This document shows positions 10,432-18,939 of a stretch of 64,000 bases of DNA, piece after piece (within the stretch, counting starts at the first letter, position 1; each line of letters opens with the position of its first letter). Origin of the DNA: Brevipalpus yothersi (Eukaryota > Arthropoda > Arachnida > Trombidiformes > Tenuipalpidae); contig QZCP01000036.1 of the NCBI GenBank assembly GCA_003956705.1, positions 60,930-124,929 on the forward strand, read 5' to 3'. The translations under genes and the position numbers were made by a program. The notes under the pieces were generated by a model. That model searched no databases. It was not told the DNA's origin and saw only the letters and a program-made list of their open reading frames with translations.

Positions 10432-12175
10432 ATGTCTCGAAATGTGAGTTTTCGAATTTTTCACTTCATTTTCCTCTAGCTTCATCTCTTGATAAAACCT
10501 TCCGATTTCCCAATGTACATAGAAATATGGAGCCAATGTATCACCTGCTCTGGCAGATGGATTCATCAGACAGAAAGTTTTGAAAGAGAAGGGAGCTACC
10601 TTGTATTTTCTGAACTCTCTTCTAGGCGCGAGATTCCCCTCACTGCCTGAATTCAATGATTTTGTAGCCCTTGATTGTGAGCTTCCCAAGGAGCCTACAG
10701 GAAGCAAAAACAGCAGAGTTGATGCTCTTCTTTCCCTGCGTAATGATGAGAAAGAAATAGCTAAAGTAATTATTGAAGTTCAAAACCAATATGATGCAAA
10801 ACATTTCATGCGCTTCCTACACTATTTTGTCCTGGTTGCTAATCAGAACATCACCAACAAAACGGGTCGAGCGCCGGGAAAACCTTTCGACTACAGTGAA
10901 AATCCATTACCCTACATGGTGATTCTTTACAGAGGTCGAGATAAGCCTTCGAAGAATCCGACAAAAACTAAAGATCATTGCAATGGATGTACCATTATAC
11001 AGAAAATAACCATCAACAAGTGCAATCATAACTTGAAAGTCAGGGAAATGAGGTCACCAGCAGATCATCCCAATGGGAAGAATTATGAGATTCCATGGAC
11101 TGATGTGGAATTAACGAGAATTATCGAACTGAACTTGGACCAGATAAGCTCGAAAAAACCTAGCGATTTGCCAGAAGAATGCTACAATTTCCTTTTTTTA
11201 TTATGTGACCCGAAAGAGTTTAAAAGAAAGGTCTCTAATTGTCCTCCAGAACTAAAAATTTTGCAGGAATCCATCGAAATGATACATCCTTCAGAAAATG
11301 CATTTTCACCACAATATGGGCAGAGCCTCTCCAAAAGAGAGCAGAAGGAAATGGATCTTATTATCAGAACACAAGCGCATAGTCTAACCAATTGGTTCTT
11401 CAAGCTCCATAAAGATATTGAAGATTACCAATGTAAAGTCAGAAGTGAAGGGGGAAAAGAGGAGTATCTCAATGTAATTTTCTCTACGTTAGGATATGAG
11501 GGACATGGATGGGAAAACATCGACGAAATAGATAGACCGAAAACTGTCACTGCACTCATCTTTTCTCTCTACTATCGTGAAGTGAAGATACCAGCCTGGG
11601 CTTCGCCGAGGGCAACAATAACTCCAAATGATACATCTGATGATATGTTGGAAAAAGTTCGATTACTTTTCGGAGAAGTTTGTTTGGAAGACATTGAAAG
11701 GGCCAGAGATTTCATTTCCAACAATAACATGGGAAATCGTAACACCCAACACTCAACTGATGCCCCTGGAACGTCGAATTTTTCTCAGGATCCTGGGACG
11801 TCAAATTCATTTGAAGCTCCTGGAACGTCCCATACATCAAGGCGTCGAACGGCTGATTCGCACTCTCACAGTGAGCTGGTCCATGTCGTAGTACCCGATG
11901 TCAGTGAGAAGAAGCGATCACGAAAAAATTTCAATGCAAAACAAATCTTGCAATTGGAAGAATGTTTCGATCACACAAAAACCATTAAAATGTATAATAT
12001 AGATCAAATAGCAGCAAATATTGGCGAGCCGAGTAACAAGAAAAGGGTAGGTAAAAATATTGTCCATTTTTCTTGGAGAGCTACCAATCTATTCTTTTCT
12101 TTGAAGGTAATCAACTGGTTGCAAAATAGAAGACAGAAATGGCGGAAAGAAGAAGAGGCCGTCGATTCATCTTGA
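10432..12175 (+). CDS. PD-(D/E)XK nuclease-like domain fused to a divergent homeodomain
   Basis: Predicted 534-residue protein from exons 10432-10443, 10523-12046 and 12107-12175, all joined in phase 0 (introns of 79 and 60 bases). The N-terminus, MSRNKYGANVSPALADGF, leads into FLNSLLG, an Asp in RVDALLSL (residue 71) and IIEVQNQ (Glu89, Gln91), then MRFLHYF and PYMVILY. This order matches the PDDEXK_2/Rpn family (putative transposases or recombination-promoting nucleases), where E-x-Q often replaces E-x-K. Cys and His at about 156-173 (HCNGC...CNH) could bind metal. A linker with three PGTS repeats (about 427-442) precedes a homeodomain (about 467-530) with ILQLEECF and VINWLQNRRQKWRK. Asn51 and Arg53 are kept, position 47 is Asn and 49 is Leu, and the loop before helix 3 has two extra residues. 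Intron 2 sits where the NK7.1-like neighbour's does. DNA-targeted cleavage or binding is inference. Start alternatives: see 10053-10151. Confidence 0.78.
12047..12106 (+). other. 60-base intron inside the second homeodomain, open in frame
   Basis: GTAGGTAAAAAT donor after AGG and TTCTTTTCTTTGAAG acceptor before GTAATC. The intron is 60 bases with no stop in the reading frame, so an unspliced transcript would encode 20 extra residues inserted just before homeodomain helix 3. Splicing restores a standard homeodomain C-terminus, so it is called an intron. Confidence 0.75.
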
Positions 12176-12516
12176 GGAGGAAATAAGAAAAAGAAGCAAC
12201 ACCTCACTCATGCATAGAGATGAATCAGGAAAGTTCCTTTTTGGCAAGACGAAATCGGACTATTTGAAACTTTTTGGCATGGCTCGCTATGTCTTTAGGT
12301 GTTGTCGAGGCAGTTGTCGATAGTGATTAGTATATCATTATTCATCGTTCATTCATTGTGCAATTTACTATATTTTGACGGGTAAAAATTGAAATTTAGA
12401 TGAAAAAGTTGCCATCAATAATCCGAGCCGCTGTTTGTAGGTACATTTTGATTCATTATACATTTCATGACGATATTCTTGCCTATTGGTATTCAGGTTA
12501 GACTAGAGCAGATGGC
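12176..12516. other. 3' region of the nuclease-homeodomain gene
   Basis: No open frame of note. It probably includes the 3' UTR of the gene ending at 12175; no clear AATAAA was seen. Confidence 0.4.
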
Positions 12517-12612
12517 TAAATGTCTAACCTAATCAGAGTCCTCCATGAATATTGATATGATGTAACCTTTCTTCCTTGATAAATTCTATTATATGTCTCT
12601 CCAAGCCAAATT
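12517..12612 (-). pseudogene. Remnant of trypsin-gene exon 2
   Basis: On the minus strand this stretch is a clear copy of exon 2 of the intact protease gene at 15901-17479. It reads NRIYQGRKVTSYQYSWRTLI where the intact gene has NRIYQGTKVTSYRYPWMALI. The Cys-Gly before the activation site has become Trp-Leu, the Pro of the conserved PW is lost, and the sequence similarity continues into the flanking intron. No neighbouring exons lie in the right order, so it is a fragment. Confidence 0.7.
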
Positions 12613-12949
12613 CTATCCAATTTTAAATGATAACGGATTCAAAAAGGTAGCATTCGATTACCAAGGAAAATCAAATGAAACATAACTCTCAATCCTTTGA
12701 CTCTCATGATTTAATTATATTACAACTGAAAACAAGCTTTTGGTTATGTTATCACAAGCTTGATTACTAGAGATAATTGAAAAAAAGGTTCTTCCAGTTT
12801 TGAAACTACATATCGGATTGATTTCAGCAATCTTACCCAAAGATAATCGCTTTTCAACCTCAAAAGCAGCGAAAAATTTTTTTTCCTCCTAGCCTTGTGT
12901 CTTGTTGGCATTATGAGTCAATTTCTGGAGAGGATTTGAGATGATTTAC

Positions 12950-13535
12950 GCTTTGAGGATCAGTTTAAAACCAAACAGAACAACAATTGAAAAGAAGTTG
13001 ACGTTACAAGTACATTCCATAGCTATTAATCAGGAAAAATAATTTGAATCTGAATCTTAATTATCTTGAGATGATTTATCCAAAATTTTCCTGTAAGATG
13101 TTCAACAATTGGTTCTGTCAAGAACATCAATTAAAGACTTATTGACGAAGCTTTAAATTAACTTTCATTAATGGCTCTCAATTGAGAGCTTGTTCGTTCC
13201 TCAATTCAGGTTCATATAATTTCCTAACAATTTACATGAATTTTTTAATCATGAAAAATTTATCAAAACTCTGATTTTGATCGAATAAATTACCATTTTG
13301 GTGTGTAACTTGATTAAGAATTTGATTCTCATACCAGTTGGATAAGAACTTTATAGTTGATGTAAATGCTGGTTTAGTTGAGCAAGAGTAGCTTGAAGGG
13401 ACCCTGTAGATGGATTGTAGGCAGATACAACTGGTTGCAATTGTTGGATCCATCTTCCAGATTGTTCACTTCTGTACATAAATAGTCCATCAGAATCATC
13501 AGAAAACTCCTTGAGGTCCCAGAATCTTCAGCCAA
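12950..13535 (-). pseudogene. Decayed, internally deleted copy of trypsin last exon and 3' flank
   Basis: About 580 bases align by eye with 15570-16430, covering the 3' flank and last exon of the intact protease gene. The active-site Ser block reads SDDSDGLFMYRS where the intact gene has SGDSGGPLMHKS, so catalysis would be lost. About 330 bases are deleted, so GRWIQ joins directly to the Gln-rich tail. The tail-coding end also shifts frame. It lies upstream, in the minus direction, of the exon-2 remnant at 12517-12612. That is the wrong order for one gene, so at least two duplicated copies or a rearrangement are needed. Confidence 0.75.
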
Positions 13536-13905
13536 TGATCATGTGGCTGGCCAAGAGCATCCATTCCGTGGCAACTAATGATTGTATGGGTTCTTCAATT
13601 CAACACTCAATGTTTCACTGATGAATGAACATTTCTCCCCTCTATGTAAAGTTTGATTATCAAATTTTCACCAAGTATTTTGTCTCGTGAAGCACTCATG
13701 TTGTTCAAAATAACACGAATAACCTGAGATCTGTGAATTGACTACCTTTTAGTGCGAATCTTCAACGTTTTCTCAAAAAGCTTCATCGTTTCTCAAGCCT
13801 TCATCCACCCTAAAGTTTGACTCAATCTCTCAGCTCCAAGTTGTCTCTCTTTCATTCTGAAATCTCTTGATTCATATTTAGAGTGCTCTTTGCCCAAAAG
13901 TTAAC

Positions 13906-13953
<48 letters not shown>

Positions 13954-14680
13954 ATGTTCAAAAGCCAAGAATCATATTCGCAGGACTGTTGGAAGAGGTA
14001 AATCTGGAAACTCAAACAATCCTGGTAACAATAGATATGTACAGTAAATCGAGCTCTATCAGCATGAAAAATAGCACAGAATTTATGATTCTGAACAACA
14101 AATTCTAGAAAGTCTCGATTTCAGATTCTAATCTTCATATCAGCTGGGGGAGAATTTCGTTGGAGTTGAATAGTTTCTTCAATTTAGCAAGGATATCTCA
14201 CTGACCGAAAATGAAAATTTATCAGCTGGTGAACAGCACTATTTGAAGGTTATCTAATTCGCATAAGATAATTGTACTATGAATAGTATTGGATGATGTA
14301 CCATCAATCGAGGAGAACTGATTCAATCCACGATTGAGATGAATGAAAGCTCAACATGAGATTGATTTTCCCTTGTTTCGGAGTCTATCAGCATGTCAAT
14401 TGGAAATGTAGTAGACAGACTGATGTACACTAGGAGGGATAGGCTTGTCTACTATATGACTCCTCATTCAAAGATTGAATGAAAGTGGATCAGACAAAAA
14501 TTGAGCACCAAACAGATTGGAATTTGTCAGGCACTGAGAATTTGAGATATGATGGAACAGAATCCTTCATTGGAATTTATTGCTCAAAGTATGTGAAACA
14601 ATATGATATATTCAATCGATCGATTATAGGAACTCAAAGAACAACTAAAATCGACAGATTGTGGCGTGATTGAGATGAGT
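13536..14680. other. Intergenic stretch between trypsin remnant and histidine-rich gene
   Basis: No convincing gene. It contains one CT microsatellite (13908-13952). A 64-residue frame at 14479-14673 has no recognisable family or splice context. Confidence 0.5.
13908..13952. repeat. (CT)n microsatellite
   Basis: Perfect CT dinucleotide tract of about 44 bases; the only long one inside the 7-24 kb gene island. Confidence 0.97.
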
Positions 14681-14685
14681 TCTGG

Positions 14686-14731
14686 CTTTATAAGGAGAGA
14701 TCCATGGACATACCAAGCAGATTGATCAGTT
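14686..14731 (+). promoter_or_regulatory. Likely core promoter of the histidine-rich gene
   Basis: TATAAG at 14689-14694 and an arthropod initiator-like TCAGTT at 14726-14731, about 50 bases before the ATG at 14781. The TATA-to-initiator distance (37-39 bases) is slightly longer than usual, so the exact start site is uncertain. Confidence 0.45.
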
Positions 14732-14780
14732 AACAGAATTTTGGAAACTTTCATACACGAGCTCTGGATAGCCAGTCACC

Positions 14781-15253
14781 ATGAAGTTATCTCTCCTGAT
14801 TTGTGTTGCAATCGTTCTGCATCTTGCCGAGAAAGGAATGTCAGAGACACAATCACCATCGAGTCCACTTCCGAATCAAGGTTCCTTCAAATCGGATGAC
14901 GTTCTGACAGGTATTTATGACTTCTCCTGGTGAAATATTCATGATTCAGAGTGAACTTTGGGTTGCTTGTAGATCCAAACTAAGATGTCATTGTATTCTA
15001 GTCTGTTTCAAACTTTTTCGGATTTTTCTAGACTGAATATGTGAATGCCTAGTTTCTTCTACTCATTAAGCGAGTGTGATAAATTGAAAGCTTCCTCATA
15101 GAAAATTTTTTTCATTCAACTTTTGGTCATCTTTTCTTCCTAGAATCGTCGATTTCTGAGCTTGGTGAAGTACAATTACGCCATCATCACCATCACCATC
15201 ACAAGAAGCATCATGGACACCATCACAGGCATAGTAGTAGCAGCGAGGACTAG
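14781..15253 (+). CDS. Small secreted histidine-rich protein (exons 14781-14910 and 15144-15253)
   Basis: A 79-residue protein that appears only after splicing. The first exon encodes a signal peptide (MKLSLLICVAIVLHLAEKGM) and a Ser/Pro-rich segment. The 233-base intron has a GTATTT donor and a TTTTCTTCCTAG acceptor in matching phase 1. The second exon encodes ESSISELGEVQLR, then a run of seven His, KK, HHGHHHRH and a Ser/Glu/Asp end: 13 His in about 19 residues. A TATA-like box lies upstream and AATAAA follows the stop by about 60 bases. The composition suggests binding of Zn, Cu or Ni, or an antimicrobial or salivary/cuticular role, but no family is recognised. It lies convergent with the intact protease gene, about 650 bases away. 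Confidence 0.78.
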
Positions 15254-15900
15254 TGGCTGAAACACTTTGAATACAATTGATATTGATATTTGATTAATTT
15301 GTGGATTTATGCATAAATAAATATCAATTAGAGATGAAATTCGAATATATCTGAAACATCCACTTTCAATGATTTAAAATCATTCACAAATCCTTCGATT
15401 TCGTCCAATTGCACCCGAGTCCATTGCTGAAGAAGTTTGAATCATTCATTTCAAGCCTGATTGAATTTTGAAATTCCTAAAAAAAACATAGTAATATCTC
15501 TCCCTTGTTTTCAAGTTGCACTCAATTTCATGAGAAGGATGATAGTGAATGGCAATCGAAGAATGATAAGATTAGCATAAGTTTGAGGCCAAAAAGAACC
15601 ACAATCGAAAGGAACTAACGTTAGAAGTACATTCCATACCTATCGATTGGCAATAGATAATCTGAATCATATATCAACCTAAAATTTTCCTGTAGTAAGA
15701 TATTTAACAATTAGTTCTGTCAATGACATCAATTGCAGATTTTTTCACTGTTTTAAATTAACAACAATTGAGAGCTTGTTCCCTCTTCAATTCAGGTTAG
15801 TAAAGTTTTTTAACAATTTACATAAATTTTTAATCATGAAAAATTCACCAAAATTCTGATCTTGATCGAATAAATTACCGTTTTGGAGAGCAACTTAATT
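15254..15900. other. Convergent spacer between histidine-rich gene and protease gene
   Basis: Holds the 3' ends of two converging genes. From about 15570 rightward it is similar to 12950-13230, so it belongs to the duplicated trypsin block. No further gene is seen. Confidence 0.6.
15313..15318 (+). promoter_or_regulatory. Polyadenylation signal AATAAA (histidine-rich gene)
   Basis: AATAAA within the run GCATAAATAAATATC about 60 bases after the stop codon of the histidine-rich gene. Confidence 0.6.
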
Positions 15901-17479
15901 TTAGAATCTATTTCTCATACCAGCTGGATAATAATTTTGTAGTTGATTCAAATTCTGTATCAGTTGAACAAGATGGGCTGGATCCATCAATTGAAAGGAT
16001 CCTGTAGATGGATTGTAGCCAGATACAACTGGTTGTAGTTGTTGACTGGGCCTCGAAAAACTTGGGTACCGGTTGAAACTCGGGTATTGATTACCTGAGA
16101 GAGCACTGAACATTGGACGAACAGTTGTTGACCATATAGAATGGCCAGACTGACCAGACTGACCAAACTGTCCATATTGACTATACTGTCCATTGTTGAG
16201 CCCACTTGATGCTACATTAGAAGTGCTACTAATTGAGTTATCAGTATAGCTACGGAAGCAAGGATTGGCGTAAGTTTTGATGAAATTTCGGTGTTTCGCC
16301 ACACTTGTATATAAACCAGGAATATTTTTGTCAATACCACAGGATGCCCATGCTCCTGAAACGATACCAACTTGAATCCATCGTCCGGATTGTTGGCTTT
16401 TGTGCATCAATGGTCCACCAGAATCACCAGAACATGCATCACCACCGGTTCGTTGATTAATGGCACAAATATCACCATCTGGAATGGGTGCCGTATGGGA
16501 AGCACCAACCAGGAATGTTGAGAGAGGATTTTTCTGGTACAGATATTCAAATCGTTTCTGTTCACATTGTTGCTCTGTTCAATGAATCAATTGATCAATT
16601 ATTCAGATCAGTATCTGATCATTATAAGCTACTCACTGTTTAAGTAATCAACTTCTACTTCATTGAGATCAGATGTTCTAGAGTCGCGAGAATTCAAAAC
16701 TCCCCAACCAGCTACTGTTAGTTTTTGGAATGGCCGATCATCAGTTGCAGGTAAACATACGGTAGAAATTCGGTTGTTAAGTGGGATGGTTTGCTGTAGT
16801 CTGATAATAGCGATATCATCGCCCATCGGATTTGATGATCGATAGGTAGGTTCATGGAAAATCTGCAATCCTTTGATTCTTTGACCATATTCTCTGTCCT
16901 TGTTAAGAATATCCAGAGTCACCTCCACTGTTGATGGATCCACTAGACGATCATTTTTGAAAACACAGTGGGCTGCAGTCAATATGTGCTGATTGTCGAT
17001 CACACTTCCACCACATTGAGAATAACTTCCGGTGTTTCCATGTCGAACTCTGAAGAGATAAAAGAATTTTGATGGAAATCAGCTCATTAGAAAAGTTTTC
17101 GACTTTGGATTTTGCTCTAATGAAATGTTGTTGAAGAAATTAAATTAAATAAATAACTGTCTTCTCTATCTTGATGAGCTCGCTGGGCTCGATGGCAAAA
17201 TATTTCACCTTATTAGAGCCATCCATGGGTACCGATATGATGTGACCTTTGTTCCTTGATAAATTCGATTACTTTGTCTCTCCAATCCACATTCTATTCA
17301 AGTGTGAATAATAATGAAAATAAAAAGGTTTCATTCAATTAGCAAAAATGGTCAAATAAAACTTATATTATTGAAAATTTTAAGATAATTTACACACCAC
17401 ATTGATTTCCCGATACAGTTGTGGCGAGAGTTGACAAAAAAACCACAAGAGAGAGATAAACAAGATACCGATTTATCAT
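15901..17479 (-). CDS. Secreted trypsin-like serine protease (S1 family), 4 exons
   Basis: Minus-strand exons 17398-17479, 17209-17293, 16637-17049 and 15901-16574; phases match at every junction, giving 417 residues. The signal peptide (MINRYLVYLSLVVFLSTLAT...) is followed by C-E-C-G and activation site NR|IYQG in place of the usual IVGG. The catalytic triad is His83 (LTAAHC), Asp134 (DDIAII) and Ser245 (GDSGGP). Asp239, six residues before the Ser, predicts cleavage after Lys or Arg. The substrate-pocket segment reads VSGAWASCG where trypsins usually have VSWG, so specificity may differ. After the domain ends near residue 300 comes a tail of about 115 residues rich in Gln, Gly, Ser, Tyr and Pro, including a GQ-rich repeat. 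The gene is probably an extracellular or digestive protease. Broken relatives lie at 12.5 and 13.0-13.5 kb. Confidence 0.9.
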
Positions 17480-18939
17480 CTTCAAATAGTCAGTTTAGAT
17501 AAGCCTGATTAGCAGTTTGATGTGGATGGGAACAACATCCACAGTATTTCCGAGAAATAGTTAAAAGCTGTTGAATGAGAGATTTATTTATCGAGATGGC
17601 ACAGGAATTTATTTTGGCTACCCTAACGACAAGAGAAGTGTTTCACTCAAAATCTGGAAGGTAAATGATAATGATTCACAATGTCAATGCTAACAAGTAT
17701 ACTGAACAATTTATCATCGGAACAAGTTCGTACATCCAGAAAACAGTTGCTCTTTCTCTTTCTCTCTCTTCCATAATTTTCACTTTTCATCTTGATGCTT
17801 GTTCATTGTTCATAGTTGCAACGATCATCAATTCCCTGGGCAAGTGAATTCATCCTCACTGCAATCATTCTTACACAGTCAATCTTCAATCAGTGTTACA
17901 GCAACTTCGCCTGGAATGTATAAATCACGTCCAAAAGATCAATTCCTCTGTGTTTCGCTCTCTCCATACAAACCAATATTTTTTTCTATTCCAAGAGTTT
18001 GTTGCCAAACAGAGGCTTCAATTGAGACAATTTCACATGGCTATTAAGATGCATGTGACTCTTTAATGTGGCCAGCATCGGCTGATTCAGCATTAATTGC
18101 TAAAAAAGTAACAACGGAGCATCCTATCATCACTGAAATGAACCCGAGAGTTTCATGGTGAAGTCATGTGAATTTCATTCGATCATCTACCACAAGAGGT
18201 CTATGGCTAAACCGTAATAGAATCATACTAAATCATGAGCATTCCATAGATACATGGTGATGATAAAATCACAAAGATCATCTACAGAGTTGAATACTTT
18301 CTTTCAATTATTTATTTTCGATATTTATTTTGATAGGTAAAGTGTTCATGATTCGACAGAAATAGTCTCGAGTTTACTTCTCCTCACCCTAGTCAACTGA
18401 TAATGGAAATATGGAAGAGAGACACAAAAATACAGGAAATCCCTTTTCGTTGCAATCATTGTGATTGTGGAGGTGAATCAGCAGATTTACCATGAATCAT
18501 TTTTAGCCTTTCAGTGTATAACATAACCAGCATCGGCATTTCAAGGTTTCCATTATCAAAAATATTTACTCAATAAAATCATGATCAATAATCAGATTGC
18601 ATATCATACCTGATTCAGAGTTCAGAAAATACGTTATCATTGCTCTAAATGATGTAATTGAAAACAGTCCTATTCCAATTTGAGAGAGAAAGAGATGCAA
18701 TTGACTACATGTATTGATTCAAAAATTGGGCAAATCAGCTGGCTACGAATCACACCATATTCTCTATCACTTCTCAAGTCTTGGAAACCACACCAAACTA
18801 TCTCAAATACACATCGCTTATCAAATTAACGGATATAAAAATCGCAGAAATATGATGGGGCAATAGAAAATATATTATTATCTCAAGGGTTTAAGATAAT
18901 CAGTTGAAAGGGTAAAAACAATATCTCAAAATTTAATTC
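17480..18939. other. Intergenic stretch between protease and carbonic anhydrase
   Basis: Contains the 5' flank of the protease gene and the 3' flank of the carbonic anhydrase gene, both transcribed leftward. Open frames here are short and unremarkable. Confidence 0.55.

Noticed and set aside
10432..12175. Bacterial contamination as the source of the nuclease-like gene
   Set aside because: The gene has spliceosomal introns, a homeodomain and eukaryotic neighbours on both sides, so it is part of the host chromosome even if the nuclease part was acquired long ago.
15181..15250. His-rich segment as a cloning-vector His tag
   Set aside because: It contains GGA, AAG and AGG interruptions, is preceded by an in-phase intron and signal-peptide exon, and lies in normal genomic context.
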